This document shows, piece after piece, positions 54,250 to 63,243 of a stretch of DNA of 64,000 bases. The notes beneath the pieces were generated by a model. It saw only the letters and a program-made list of their open reading frames with translations, was not told where the DNA came from and made no database searches. The stretch is from Peteryoungia wuzhouensis (GTDB taxonomy: Bacteria > Pseudomonadota > Alphaproteobacteria > Rhizobiales > Rhizobiaceae), in the NCBI RefSeq assembly GCF_003205195.1, contig NZ_QJRY01000010.1:1-64000 (forward strand), written 5' to 3'. The translations under genes were made by a program, and so were the position numbers. Each line of letters begins with the position of its first letter. The first letter of the stretch is position 1.

Positions 54250-55566
54250 ATGCTTCCTCAGGAGATCATCCGGCGCAAGCGCGACGGCGGGACGCTGAGC
54301 GGGGAAGAAATCGCCGGCTTTATTGAGGGGCTGTCGAAGGAAACGATCTCAGAGGGGCAAGTTGCTGCCTTTGCCATGGCAGTCTTCTTCAAGGGCATGA
54401 CGCCGGATGAAATCGTGGCGCTAACGCTTGCCATGCGCGATTCCGGCGACGTGCTCTCGTGGGCCGATGTCGGCAAGCCAGTTGCCGACAAGCATTCGAC
54501 GGGCGGCGTGGGTGACAATGTGTCCCTGATGCTGGCACCGATCGTTGCGGCCTGCGGGCTTGCTGTGCCGATGATATCAGGGCGTGGACTTGGTCATACC
54601 GGCGGCACTCTGGACAAGCTACAGTCGATCCCCGGCTACAATGTGATGCCCGACAATGCCATTTTTCGCCGGACCGTGGATCGCGCCGGCTGTGCGATTA
54701 TTGGCCAAACGGGAAATCTGGCACCGGCTGACAAGCGGCTCTATGCAATCCGCGACGTGACGGCAACGGTCGAATCCATTCCGCTGATCACCGCATCGAT
54801 CCTGTCGAAAAAGCTTGCGGCCGGGCTTGGAAGCCTGGTTCTCGACGTGAAAGTCGGCAATGGCGCATTCATGGCGAAGGCAGAAGACGCCGAAGCCCTG
54901 GCACGTTCGCTGGTGCGGGTCGCCAACGGTGCAGGTGTAAAGACCACGGCGCTGCTGACCGACATGAACGAACCGCTGGCCGACTGCGCCGGGAACGCGA
55001 TTGAAGTGCAGAACGCGGTCGATTTTCTAAAAGGCCGTAAAAGCGGCACGCGGCTCGAACAGGTAACGCTGGCACTGGCTGCGGAAATGCTGGTGAATGC
55101 CCGAGTCGAGAGCGATCAGGCAGCGGCCTTGGCGCGTTGCAGCGAGATGCTGGGTTCCGGACGAGCCGCAGAGATCTTCGGGCAGATGGTGCACGAACTT
55201 GGCGGCCCCTTGGACTTCATGGAAAAGGCAGAGAATTATCTACCCCGCGGCAAGGTCGAGGTGGCCGTGCTCGCCGAGCGGGACGGTTATCTGAATGCCT
55301 GCGATACGCGTGAACTCGGCCTCGCGGTGGTATCGCTCGGCGGCGGTCGCCAACGTCCGAGTGACACGATCGACCATGGTGTCGGTCTTTCCGGCTTCAG
55401 CCCCTTGGGAACAAGGATCACCAAAGGTGAACCGATCGCCTTCGTTCAAGCGAACGACGAGGCAGCCGCCGCTCAAGCCGCCAAGACTGTGGCAAAGTGT
55501 TATCAGATTTCCGAAACGAAGCCGATTGCCGTTCCGGCAATTGGGCTGAGGATCGGCCAAGAATGA
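54250..55566 (+). CDS. deoA: Thymidine phosphorylase
   Basis: A 438-residue enzyme producing thymine and deoxyribose 1-phosphate. The family signature is [20 protein letters not shown] and the phosphate-binding motif is [30 protein letters not shown] and [21 protein letters not shown] follow. ATG 54250 is preferred over a TTG two codons earlier. It starts 2 bp after the deoC stop and is the last plus-strand gene of the salvage operon. Confidence 0.94.
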   Translation: MLPQEIIRRKRDGGTLSGEEIAGFIEGLSKETISEGQVAAFAMAVFFKGMTPDEIVALTLAMRDSGDVLSWADVGKPVADKHSTGGVGDNVSLMLAPIVAACGLAVPMISGRGLGHTGGTLDKLQSIPGYNVMPDNAIFRRTVDRAGCAIIGQTGNLAPADKRLYAIRDVTATVESIPLITASILSKKLAAGLGSLVLDVKVGNGAFMAKAEDAEALARSLVRVANGAGVKTTALLTDMNEPLADCAGNAIEVQNAVDFLKGRKSGTRLEQVTLALAAEMLVNARVESDQAAALARCSEMLGSGRAAEIFGQMVHELGGPLDFMEKAENYLPRGKVEVAVLAERDGYLNACDTRELGLAVVSLGGGRQRPSDTIDHGVGLSGFSPLGTRITKGEPIAFVQANDEAAAAQAAKTVAKCYQISETKPIAVPAIGLRIGQE

Positions 55567-55579
55567 AGGCAAAAGGATT

Positions 55580-56101
55580 CTATTGAATCATCCGCAGGGC
55601 GCGGTTGTCGGCGGTATATGATCGGAGTTTTGTCAGGAAGCTCATGCCAACAAGTGTCGATGATAGTGCCTGATCGGAGAGAACAAAGGCATCGACTGCC
55701 CTTACCCTGATGGTGCCGATCTCGATGCGATCGAGAATGACATGGGCAGCTTTGATAGAGCCGTTGGCAGTGTTCACCTCGTAGCGAAAATCGAGCGCCG
55801 CCGGGCTGAAGCCCAGGCGACGGGCCGTTGATACATTGATCGCGACCGTTGAAGCACCGGTATCGACCATCGCCTCTACCGGCTTGCCATTCATCTTGAA
55901 AGTGCCGATATAGTGGCCGCCCGGCCCCATAGGCAGCACCGTCTGGCCGGAAGGCCCCGTAGTGGCAGGCTTGGCTGCGACGTTATCGAGGGAGGCCGCC
56001 TTGCGATCGGCCAGCATGGCTTCGACCTTTACCGCGATCGTCGGCCACTGGCTGGCAGAGAGCGCGAGCATCATGACTGTGAACAACGTTCGAACAAACA
56101 T
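55580..56101 (-). CDS. Retropepsin-like aspartic protease (clan AA, TIGR02281-like)
   Basis: A 173-residue protein with an N-terminal hydrophobic segment (MFVRTLFTVMMLALSASQWP) that is a signal or anchor, a Pro/Gly-rich linker, and a single retropepsin-type domain. The catalytic motif is AMVDTGASTVAINVSTARRLGF, and the later hydrophobic-Gly motif is STLVGMSFLTKL. One lobe per chain implies a dimeric periplasmic enzyme. It stands between deoA (convergent, 13 bp apart) and upp. Targets are unknown; there is no obvious link to nucleoside salvage. Confidence 0.88.
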   Translation of the reverse strand: MFVRTLFTVMMLALSASQWPTIAVKVEAMLADRKAASLDNVAAKPATTGPSGQTVLPMGPGGHYIGTFKMNGKPVEAMVDTGASTVAINVSTARRLGFSPAALDFRYEVNTANGSIKAAHVILDRIEIGTIRVRAVDAFVLSDQALSSTLVGMSFLTKLRSYTADNRALRMIQ

Positions 56102-56173
56102 CGGCTTGAACCCTTGAGCGATGTGTAGATCGTAGCAGCCAAGGCCAAGAGGCGGGATAACGCGCGAGACAAA

Positions 56174-56201
56174 ACGGCCCGAAACCGGAGTTTCGGGCCG
56201 T
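56174..56201 (-). terminator. Rho-independent terminator of upp
   Basis: ACGGCCCGAAAC pairs with GTTTCGGGCCGT (12 bp, 4-base loop). On the minus strand it is followed by TTTTG. It lies 26 bp beyond the upp stop. Confidence 0.85.
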
Positions 56202-56226
56202 CATAGTTTGCAATCTGGTTAAAAAG

Positions 56227-56856
56227 TCACTTCGTTCCGTACATGCGGTCGCCGGCGTCGCCCAAGCCCGGCATGATATAGCCCTTCTCGTTGAGGTGGC
56301 TGTCGATCGAAGCGGTGAAGATCGGCACGTCGGGATGGACGGCGTGGAAGTTCTTGATGCCTTCCGGTGCGGCCAGCAGGCAGAGGAATCGGATGTTCTT
56401 GGCGCCGCGTTCCTTGAGTTTGTCGATGGCGGCGATCGAGGAATTGCCGGTGGCAAGCATCGGATCGACGACGATGATCAGACGCTCCGACAGAGCCTCC
56501 GGCGCCTTGAAGTAGTATTCGACAGCCTGCAGCGTTTCGTGATCCCGGTAGACGCCGACATGGGCGACGCGGGCGGCCGGCACGAGTTCCAGCATGCCTT
56601 CCAGGAGACCATTTCCGGCGCGCAGGATTGAAGCAAAGACCAGCTTCTTGCCTTCGAGGATCGGTGACTGCATTTCGGTCAGCGGTGTCTCGATCGTCTC
56701 CATGGTCAGTTCGAGATCGCGGGTGACCTCGTAGCACAGCAGGGTCGAGATCTCGCGCAGGAGCCGGCGAAAGCTGGAGGTCGAGGTTTCCTTGCGGCGC
56801 ATGATCGTCAGCTTGTGCTGGACGAGGGGGTGGTTGATGACTGTTACGCCGTCCAT
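56227..56856 (-). CDS. upp: Uracil phosphoribosyltransferase
   Basis: A 209-residue cytosolic enzyme making UMP from uracil and PRPP. The PRPP loop is [17 protein letters not shown]. Other family segments are [36 protein letters not shown] and the uracil-site [20 protein letters not shown] 56856 gives the canonical start; an upstream in-frame ATG (56904) would add 16 charged residues. It is followed by a strong terminator. Confidence 0.95.
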   Translation of the reverse strand: MDGVTVINHPLVQHKLTIMRRKETSTSSFRRLLREISTLLCYEVTRDLELTMETIETPLTEMQSPILEGKKLVFASILRAGNGLLEGMLELVPAARVAHVGVYRDHETLQAVEYYFKAPEALSERLIIVVDPMLATGNSSIAAIDKLKERGAKNIRFLCLLAAPEGIKNFHAVHPDVPIFTASIDSHLNEKGYIMPGLGDAGDRMYGTK

Positions 56857-56964
56857 GGATCGAGCCTTCTTTTCTTCTTTGTTTTCGGATGGGTCTATTT
56901 TCACGTTCTCTGGCAGGGCTGCAAGAGCGGGCGCAGAATTTGCCTAATCTTCAACAGGGCGGCG

Positions 56965-57933
56965 TCAGAGTTTTGCCAAAAGAGCTGCCCGTGTTTCCTC
57001 GTCGACGAAGGCGGCTTCGATAGCCGTACGCGTCATGGCGTCGATCTCGGCATCGGAGAACCCGAATTCGGTTGCGGCAAGCTCGTATTCACGGGCCAGC
57101 GACGTGCGGAAGAAGGGCGGGTCGTCGGAGCTGATGCAGACGCGCACGCCGGCATCGCGGAGCTTGCGCAAGGGGTGGCTCTGGAAATCCGGATAGACCG
57201 AAAGCGCGATGTTCGATCCGGGGCAGACTTCGAGGACCGTGCCGAGATCGGCGAGGCGGCGGACGAGTTCCGCATCCTCGATGGCGCGCACGCCGTGGCC
57301 AATTCGAGCCGGCTTCACGAGATCAAGCGCATCGGCGACACTGAAGGCGCCGCAGACTTCTCCGGCATGGATGGTGAGCCCGAGACCCGCTTCGCGGGCG
57401 ATATCGAACGCACGGGCATAGTCCGCAACGCGGCCCATGCGCTCTTCACCGGCCATATTGAAGCCGGTGATCAGGGGATTGGAACTGCGGGCGGCATATT
57501 GCGCGGCGGCGATGACGCTTTCCGGACCGAAATGGCGCTCTCCCGTCACAATAATACGGGCTTCAATGCCTGTGGCGACCTTGGCCGCCTTGATGCCTGC
57601 CGTGACGCCGGCGAGATAATTATCGGCACCGAGGCCGATGCGATCCCCGTGATCGGGCGAGACGATCAACTCGCTGTAGATGGTGCCGACAGACGCCAGT
57701 TCGCGCAGATATGTCTCAGCCAGCAGTGCATAGTCCTCCTCCGTACGGAAGAGGCTCGCAACCTTGTCGTAGGCCTTGATGAATTCGGCGAAATCCGTCC
57801 AAGCGTAGCGGTCACCATCCATGAAGGTGGCAGGATCGACGCCATATTTGTGCGCCTGATCAAGGGTGAGTACCGGAGGCGCTGCACCCTCAAGATGGCA
57901 GTGCAGCTCTGCCTTTTTCAGCTTTGTTGTCAC
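56965..57933 (-). CDS. add: Adenosine deaminase
   Basis: A 322-residue zinc enzyme converting adenosine to inosine. Metal ligands are in [11 protein letters not shown] (HxH), [10 protein letters not shown] (His, with catalytic Glu in the GEV segment) and SSDDPPFF (Asp pair). [10 protein letters not shown] holds the catalytic His. The start is GTG 57933: GGAG lies six bases upstream, the protein then begins [12 protein letters not shown], and GTGA overlaps the deoB stop. Earlier in-frame starts lie inside deoB and are unlikely. Confidence 0.92.
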   Translation of the reverse strand: MTTKLKKAELHCHLEGAAPPVLTLDQAHKYGVDPATFMDGDRYAWTDFAEFIKAYDKVASLFRTEEDYALLAETYLRELASVGTIYSELIVSPDHGDRIGLGADNYLAGVTAGIKAAKVATGIEARIIVTGERHFGPESVIAAAQYAARSSNPLITGFNMAGEERMGRVADYARAFDIAREAGLGLTIHAGEVCGAFSVADALDLVKPARIGHGVRAIEDAELVRRLADLGTVLEVCPGSNIALSVYPDFQSHPLRKLRDAGVRVCISSDDPPFFRTSLAREYELAATEFGFSDAEIDAMTRTAIEAAFVDEETRAALLAKL

Positions 57934-59150
57934 AGGAAACTCCGTCCGTGGCGGCCAGGGGGGATACCCAGATGTGCCGCAATGGTTTCGCCGATATCGG
58001 CATACGTGGAGCGAAGCCCGATGTTGCGCGAACGTATGCCTGGGCCGAAACACATGATCGGGACCCGCTCGCGCGTATGGTCGGTGCCGCGCCAGGTTGG
58101 ATCGCAGCCATGGTCGGCTGTCATCAGCACCATATCGCCGGGCTTCAGCTTGCGATGCACCTCGGGCAGACGGCGATCGAAGGCTTCGAGCGCTGCGGCA
58201 TAACCAGGCACGTCGCGGCGGTGACCATAAAGCATGTCGAAATCGACAAAATTGGTGAAGACGAGATCTCCGTCTGCGGCTTCGTCGATGGTTTTCAATG
58301 TCGCATCCATCAGCGCAGCGTTGCCGTTTGCCTTGATCATGCGAGTGACACCCTGATGGGCAAAGATGTCGGCGATCTTACCCACTGCATGCACTTTCCG
58401 TCCTTGGTCGATCAGTCGATCGAGCAGGGTGGGTTCTGGTGGCAGCACGGAATAGTCACGCCGGTTGCCGGTGCGCTCGAAGCTATGGACGGTTTCGCCG
58501 ATGAAAGGACGCGCGATAACGCGGCCAATATTCAGCGGGTCGAGCAACTTGCGCACGATCTGACACAGCGACAAGAGGCGCTCAAGCCCGAAATGGGTCT
58601 CGTGGGCGGCGATCTGGAAGACGGAATCCGAGGAGGTATAGCAGATGGGCTTTCCGGTGCGGATATGCTCCTCACCGAAACGGGCGATGACTTCGGTGCC
58701 GGAGGCATGGCAGTTGCCGAGAATGCCCGGCAGGTTTGCCTCACGACAGATCGCTTCGACGAGAGTGGCCGGAAATGCTTCCTCCCCCGCAGGAAAATAA
58801 CCCCAATCGAACATGACTGGGGTGCCGGCGATTTCCCAATGACCGGAGGGGGTATCCTTGCCGTGAGACACCTCGCTTGCGGCGCCGTGCAGGCCAAAGA
58901 CGCGATCGGGGATAGGCATGCCTGCCGGCAGGCGGCCCGTGGCCAGTTTGGCGGCCGTCAGGAGGCCGAGCGCCGACATGTTGGGCAGAACGAGAGGTCC
59001 CTGGCGCAGACCTTTTCGATCACCGGCTCCTGCCGCACAGAATTCGGCGATATGCCCCAAGGTATCGGAGCCATCGTCGCCATATCCGGGTGCGTCCGGT
59101 GCACCGCCAATGCCGAAGGAATCGAGAACGAATAGAAATGCGCGTGCCAT
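57930..59150 (-). CDS. deoB: Phosphopentomutase
   Basis: A 406-residue alkaline-phosphatase-fold enzyme interconverting (deoxy)ribose 1- and 5-phosphate. It links PNP/DeoA products to DeoC. Metal-site motifs are [13 protein letters not shown] (Asp), [11 protein letters not shown] (phospho-acceptor Thr), [14 protein letters not shown] and [22 protein letters not shown] 59150 gives [15 protein letters not shown]. Translationally coupled to add. It is on the strand opposite to the other deo genes. Confidence 0.94.
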   Translation of the reverse strand: MARAFLFVLDSFGIGGAPDAPGYGDDGSDTLGHIAEFCAAGAGDRKGLRQGPLVLPNMSALGLLTAAKLATGRLPAGMPIPDRVFGLHGAASEVSHGKDTPSGHWEIAGTPVMFDWGYFPAGEEAFPATLVEAICREANLPGILGNCHASGTEVIARFGEEHIRTGKPICYTSSDSVFQIAAHETHFGLERLLSLCQIVRKLLDPLNIGRVIARPFIGETVHSFERTGNRRDYSVLPPEPTLLDRLIDQGRKVHAVGKIADIFAHQGVTRMIKANGNAALMDATLKTIDEAADGDLVFTNFVDFDMLYGHRRDVPGYAAALEAFDRRLPEVHRKLKPGDMVLMTADHGCDPTWRGTDHTRERVPIMCFGPGIRSRNIGLRSTYADIGETIAAHLGIPPGRHGRSFL

Positions 59151-59239
59151 GCCAAACCCAAGGCCGGTCCAGATGATGCGATGGCCGGCGTCAGCCTGCA
59201 TCATTAGCGGCTGGACTCAGGCTTGGCAAATGGGCGAGG

Positions 59240-59857
59240 TCAGCAGTCGCTGCAGGTAATTTGCGCGCCCAGTCGCTGGCGATAGTAGAATTCGCGGTAC
59301 AGAGTGAGGCTTTTTGTGCCGCCACTGACCATACCCGGAAGATAGGTCATCATTTCGTGGGAAACGCTGAGCTCGCTGCGGATCAAGAAGGTATCCGCAA
59401 TCAGGAGATTTGCAGGGACAGGAGCGGAGGTACCAACGGCATAAGGGGCGACACCGGTAGACGACCATGACCACGCAACCTTGGCTGTCTTCGTACCGTC
59501 TATCTTGATCGCCGTGACCTTGATGAGGAGATCCGTTGGTGGATAAGGCACGAAAATCGCCTTTGCCACGTCGGACATCGTAACCAGATAGGCTTTGGTC
59601 ACCTTTTCTTCGCGCGCGACGATGTCCGCGACCGCACTGCTGGCCATTGACGCCTTCTTGGCGGCACTGAAGCCCATCGTGAGCTCGAACGACATCAGAT
59701 AGAGAACCAGAAGCATCGGGGCAACGAGAGCGAATTCGACACCACCCACACCCTGCTTGTCCGCTAAAATAGCACGCAGGCGAAGGATGATCCCTCGGCA
59801 GCGAGGGACGCCACGTGACGATGCGGGAGAAGCATTTTCGAGAATGGTCCTGTTCAT
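59240..59857 (-). CDS. TadE/TadG-like pilus assembly protein
   Basis: A 205-residue minor-pilin-like protein. The TadE-like hydrophobic segment with a pseudopilin-type Glu lies at about residues 38-60 (GVGGVEFALVAPMLLVLYLM). A mostly beta periplasmic domain of about 140 residues ends in a Cys pair (ITCSDC). ATG 59857 overlaps the upstream TadE gene stop (ATGA), so the two are co-translated. Likely role: minor component of the tight-adherence pilus encoded nearby. Confidence 0.82.
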   Translation of the reverse strand: MNRTILENASPASSRGVPRCRGIILRLRAILADKQGVGGVEFALVAPMLLVLYLMSFELTMGFSAAKKASMASSAVADIVAREEKVTKAYLVTMSDVAKAIFVPYPPTDLLIKVTAIKIDGTKTAKVAWSWSSTGVAPYAVGTSAPVPANLLIADTFLIRSELSVSHEMMTYLPGMVSGGTKSLTLYREFYYRQRLGAQITCSDC

Positions 59858-60489
59858 GGATATTTCTCGTTCTTGAAAGCGGTCGTCGCCACGATCAGGA
59901 AGTCGCTTGGCATTGAACCGTCTGCGGGCCGTATGGTGGTGATGTACGGACGAATAAGATCGGTGATGACTTGCCAGCGGTAATAGGCGCGCAGCATGTT
60001 GATCGAGTCCGGACCGCCGGGCGTGAAGGCAAAACTCGCAGGATTGATATCGGAATAGTCCGCATTGCTCATGCGCGGGATCGTCTTGGGGATCGCTGCA
60101 AAGCTCGAAAATGTTCGGGCGTCGATATAGAGCTTTGCGGCCGTCGCAACTTCCGTTGCAGAACAAGTGATGAGAATACTGATCTCGTCGCAGAATAACT
60201 GCCTGAACTGTTCCTTGGTCTTGTCCGTCGAGCGGTTCAAGCCATAGGTAATGTGTCCGGTACGGATATCCCGCCCGAGCTTGTTGACCGCATTCGTCAC
60301 CAACTGCTCAGCCGAAAATGCAAGAAAGGTCTCAATGATTGCAAAGATGATGAGGAAGTACGGGACCGAGAGAATGGCGAACTCGATTGCAGCGGCTCCA
60401 TCGCGCGAACGCGCCAGACGCTTCCAAAGGCGGCCCATCCGCATCCTGGGTGATCTCGCACCGCGCTGATCTTTTTCTTGGCCGCTCAT
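59854..60489 (-). CDS. TadE-family pilus assembly protein
   Basis: A 211-residue protein. A basic N-terminus (RMRMGRLWKRLARSRDG) is followed by the TadE motif AAAIEFAILSVPYFLIIFAI (Glu near residue 36), a membrane helix, and then a periplasmic domain with two Cys (QLFCDEISILITCS). TadE proteins are pseudopilins processed by the CpaA/TadV peptidase and support Flp pilus assembly. It is the first gene of a two-gene minus-strand unit with the TadG-like gene. Confidence 0.87.
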   Translation of the reverse strand: MSGQEKDQRGARSPRMRMGRLWKRLARSRDGAAAIEFAILSVPYFLIIFAIIETFLAFSAEQLVTNAVNKLGRDIRTGHITYGLNRSTDKTKEQFRQLFCDEISILITCSATEVATAAKLYIDARTFSSFAAIPKTIPRMSNADYSDINPASFAFTPGGPDSINMLRAYYRWQVITDLIRPYITTIRPADGSMPSDFLIVATTAFKNEKYP

Positions 60490-60598
60490 AGCCCTACCCG
60501 TTCCAGACGTTGGTCAGAAGCTAAGCGGCAAGTATTGATTTTCCGTTTCCGAACTCTTTACACTTGATCCAATTGCAGAAACGCAAATTCATTTCCGA

Positions 60599-61006
60599 CT
60601 ATTGCGGCGAACCTGTCTGGGCATGCTGCTCGCAATTTGGCGTGCAAGACAGCACCGTGCGGTCTGTGGCCTTATAGACTCGCACTGTATTGGACTCATC
60701 GATCGAGACGAGGATCCGTTCATCGACGATCGCGTTGCCATCCGCATCAAGCAGAACGAGGTTCGTCGTGCCATAAGCGCGGCCGGTCAGCACTATCGTC
60801 TTCGAATCTGCCACCGTCGCATCCGCGACTTCGGAGTTGCCGACAATCACCTTGCTGACAGGGCGGTCAAGCTTCAGGATTCGCGCACTGTTCATATAGA
60901 CACGAAGAATATCATCGGCCGCAGCAGCCGGCACGGACACGACCATTGCCACGAGCAGGGCCAGCAAGGCAGCAAGGGCAGTGAAACGACGGTCGAACTT
61001 GGACAT
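60599..61006 (-). CDS. Stand-alone pilus-formation N-terminal domain protein (CpaC-N-like)
   Basis: A 135-residue exported protein. The signal peptide is about residues 1-30 (LLALLVAMVVSVPAAAA). The remainder is a single domain, LRVYMNSARILKLDRPVSKVIVGNSEVADATVADSKTIVLTGRAYGTTNLVLLD, like the N-terminal domain of CpaC/RcpA secretins (compare the start of cpaC at 63244). No secretin core follows. Two Cys near the C-terminus (VLSCTPNCEQ). It is divergent from the pilin gene. It may cap or assist the secretin. Confidence 0.85.
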   Translation of the reverse strand: MSKFDRRFTALAALLALLVAMVVSVPAAAADDILRVYMNSARILKLDRPVSKVIVGNSEVADATVADSKTIVLTGRAYGTTNLVLLDADGNAIVDERILVSIDESNTVRVYKATDRTVLSCTPNCEQHAQTGSPQ

Positions 61007-61476
61007 GCGTTATGTTCCGCGCGTGAGAGGGCTTGAGCGCGGAGTATGGAATGCCTTGGTGAATGAAGCGTTAAGCCGCAAAACCTGCTCCAGCTCTCTT
61101 ATTTGGTCTGCAATTCTTGCGACACTTCGGCGGGGCCCAGAACGTGCGGTCCAATTTGATACAGATGACCGTGTTCGCGGCCTCTCGAGCTGGCACTTAA
61201 CCACCCAATCCGACATCCAGATACCCGGAACCGAGGCGGAAAACTTGATCGCGATCACGCAGATGCCCCTATTCGCGCCCCAACGAGCCGTCATCGAACG
61301 CATTCAACTGAAAGCGCGAGACCTTTGTTTACCAAACTTCTTGCAAAGCCCCGTTCACGAGATGGTAACCGTCTTTCTTAAGTCGATGGCAAGGGGGTCG
61401 ATTTAGGTTGAGGGCATCCGAGCAACGGAAACAGTTGCCGGCAGTGCTGATCAACCTCGCGGAGTAGGAGAATAAC
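61007..61476. other. Intergenic region between the CpaC-N-like gene and the pilin gene
   Basis: About 470 bp without a convincing gene. It should carry both divergent promoters and the pilin leader. A TTAACCAC word (61197-61204) resembles a CtrA half-site but is single. AGGAGAAT at the end is the pilin ribosome site. Confidence 0.5.
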
Positions 61477-61659
61477 ATGACCAAGCTTTTCGCACGTTTC
61501 GTCAAGGACGAGTCCGGCGCAACTGCCATCGAATACGGCCTCATCGCCGCCCTGATTTCTGTCGCCCTGATCACCGGCGCGACGACCCTCGGCAACGCTC
61601 TGAACACGCAGTTCCAGTCGCTGTCGACCAAGATGACCACCGCAAATTCCAAGAACTAA
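61477..61659 (+). CDS. Flp/Fap-type pilin
   Basis: A 60-residue class IVb Flp prepilin, the main subunit of the tight-adherence pilus (pilA/ctpA/flp type). A 17-residue leader (MTKLFARFVKDESGATA) is cut before IEYGLIAALISVALITG, where the Flp motif has the conserved Glu and Tyr. The processing enzyme is the downstream CpaA. ATG 61477 follows AGGAGAAT. A terminator-like hairpin after the gene would keep pilin mRNA in excess. Confidence 0.95.
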   Translation: MTKLFARFVKDESGATAIEYGLIAALISVALITGATTLGNALNTQFQSLSTKMTTANSKN

Positions 61660-61679
61660 TCGTTCTTTCACCTGCCTAA

Positions 61680-61703
61680 GAAAGCCGCCTCCGGGCGGCT
61701 TTC
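61680..61703 (+). terminator. Stem-loop after the pilin gene
   Basis: GAAAGCCGCC-TCCG-GGCGGCTTTC, a 10-bp stem 21 bp past the pilin stop. The T-tail is short (TTTC), so partial readthrough into cpaA is likely. Confidence 0.7.
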
Positions 61704-61787
61704 GTGTTCCACAGTACGAAGAGACAGGCGTGTTTCCGATTTCGCAAGGCTTGCCGGCTAGTTTGTTTGGACACAGGAGATTTCAGG

Positions 61788-62300
61788 TTGATTACTGCAA
61801 TTATCTTCGTCGTCCCGCCCCTCTGCTTGGCTATTGCGGCGCTGACTGACTTCTTGGAGATGACGATACCCAACCGCGTGTCGGCCGTGCTGCTCGGGTC
61901 GTTTTTGCTTGTTGCGCCGTTCTGCGGACTGACATTGACCGAGTTCGGCTTGCACTTGCTCGCATCTGTTGTTGTGTTCTGTGTTTGCTTCGCATTGTTC
62001 GCATTGAATGTCATGGGCGGAGGGGATGCAAAGCTATTGACCGCTGCTTCGCTCTGGTTTGGGTTCAACATATCCTTGTTCGAATTCTTAGCATTCACTG
62101 GCTATCTCGGTGGTCTCGTGACGTTAGCAATCGTACTGATGCGTTCGAATTGGGATAAGTTAGCTACGCTGGGTGTTAGGTTGCCTCAGACACTCATGCA
62201 CGAGAAGAAGGTTCCCTACGGAATCGCCATTGGAGCCGCCGGGCTGATGGCCTACCCCGATTCCCCGTTAATGGTTGCAGCTATCGCGAGTATCCGCTGA
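61788..62300 (+). CDS. cpaA: Prepilin peptidase CpaA/TadV
   Basis: A 170-residue inner-membrane aspartic prepilin peptidase. The two catalytic Asp motifs are AALTDFLEMTIPNRVS (residues about 17-30) and MGGGDAKLLTAASLWFG (GxGDxK type). Five or six hydrophobic segments are visible. The start is TTG 61788, giving MITAIIFVVPP, preceded by ACAGGAGA; the open frame extends upstream through the terminator and is not coding. It would process the pilin, TadE-like and TadG-like prepilins. Confidence 0.9.
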   Translation: MITAIIFVVPPLCLAIAALTDFLEMTIPNRVSAVLLGSFLLVAPFCGLTLTEFGLHLLASVVVFCVCFALFALNVMGGGDAKLLTAASLWFGFNISLFEFLAFTGYLGGLVTLAIVLMRSNWDKLATLGVRLPQTLMHEKKVPYGIAIGAAGLMAYPDSPLMVAAIASIR

Positions 62301-62319
62301 CGCCAGCAGAAACTCTGCG

Positions 62320-62351
62320 TTAACCACAAAAGTAAGCAGCTCATTAACCAT
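62320..62351. promoter_or_regulatory. Two TTAACCA[C/T] words upstream of cpaB (possible CtrA sites)
   Basis: TTAACCAC (62320-62327) and TTAACCAT (62344-62351) lie in the cpaA-cpaB gap, 24 bp apart. TTAACCAT is the half-site word known for the alphaproteobacterial cell-cycle regulator CtrA, which controls pilus genes in Caulobacter. This suggests a promoter for cpaB onward. Evidence is by motif only. Confidence 0.4.
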
Positions 62352-62413
62352 AAGTACACCAATTCCTGATCATTCTCTGGCGCAGAACCTATTGCGTCGC
62401 CCGAGGATCGATC

Positions 62414-63229
62414 ATGAAACCCGCCCGTCTCATCATACTCGCTGTCGCCGTCGTGGCCGCCGGTATGGCCGGTCTCCTCGCCATGCGGCTGAGCGGCAAC
62501 CAAACCGTGATCGTTCAGGACAATGCCGCGGTGGAGAAACAGCCCACTGTTGACGTTCTCGTTTCCGCGAAAAATCTCCCCGTCGGCGCCCGTCTTGACG
62601 AAAGCGCCATGCGTTGGATGCCTTGGCCCGCCGACAGCGTCGTTGATGGTTTCATCACCTCGTCAACCCGCGCCGATGCGATGACCGAACTGCAAGGTGC
62701 CGTGGTGCGCCTTCCGCTGTTCGAAGGCGAACCGTTGCGGCGGGAAAAAATTGCCGACTCGTCATCGCGAATCCTCTCCGCTCTTCTGCCTTCCGGCAAA
62801 CGGGCCGTTTCGACCGAGATTTCGGTTGCCACGGGCGCCGGCGGCTTCATCCTGCCCAACGACCGGGTCGATGTGATCATGGTCCGCAAGGGCGACGAAA
62901 ACAACTTCCTGACCGAAACCGTCCTGTCGAACGTACGCGTGCTCGCCGTCGACCAACAGATCGAAGAAGCGCCCGATGGCTCCAAGTCGGTTATCGGCAC
63001 GACCGCAACGCTCGAACTGACCCCGGACCAGACAAAGGTGATGGCGGTTGCACAGCAGATGGCCGATCGTCTGTCGCTCGCCCTGCGCTCGGTCGCCGAC
63101 GCGCAGGAAGAAGATACGAGCGCTGCCGACTATCTGCTGAGTGGCGGTGACGGCCAACCGACGATTCAGGTCATCAAGTCCGGCGAGGTGGTGAAATCTT
63201 CCGCCCCTGCCGCCGATTCCATGAAGTGA
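62414..63229 (+). CDS. cpaB: Flp pilus assembly protein CpaB (RcpC)
   Basis: A 271-residue protein with an N-terminal membrane segment (MKPARLIILAVAVVAAGMAG), an SAF domain (VLVSAKNLPVGARLDESAMRWMPWP, residues about 48-75) and the RcpC/CpaB region VSTEISVATGAGGFILPNDRVDVIMVRK. It acts in the periplasm next to the secretin. ATG 62414 lies 113 bp after cpaA, and cpaC follows 14 bp later. Confidence 0.94.
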   Translation: MKPARLIILAVAVVAAGMAGLLAMRLSGNQTVIVQDNAAVEKQPTVDVLVSAKNLPVGARLDESAMRWMPWPADSVVDGFITSSTRADAMTELQGAVVRLPLFEGEPLRREKIADSSSRILSALLPSGKRAVSTEISVATGAGGFILPNDRVDVIMVRKGDENNFLTETVLSNVRVLAVDQQIEEAPDGSKSVIGTTATLELTPDQTKVMAVAQQMADRLSLALRSVADAQEEDTSAADYLLSGGDGQPTIQVIKSGEVVKSSAPAADSMK

Positions 63230-63243
63230 GTGGGGGACACATC

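Noticed and set aside
60981..61406. A 141-codon plus-strand frame upstream of the pilin gene
   Set aside because: It begins inside the divergent exported-protein gene, lacks a ribosome site and has no recognisable features.
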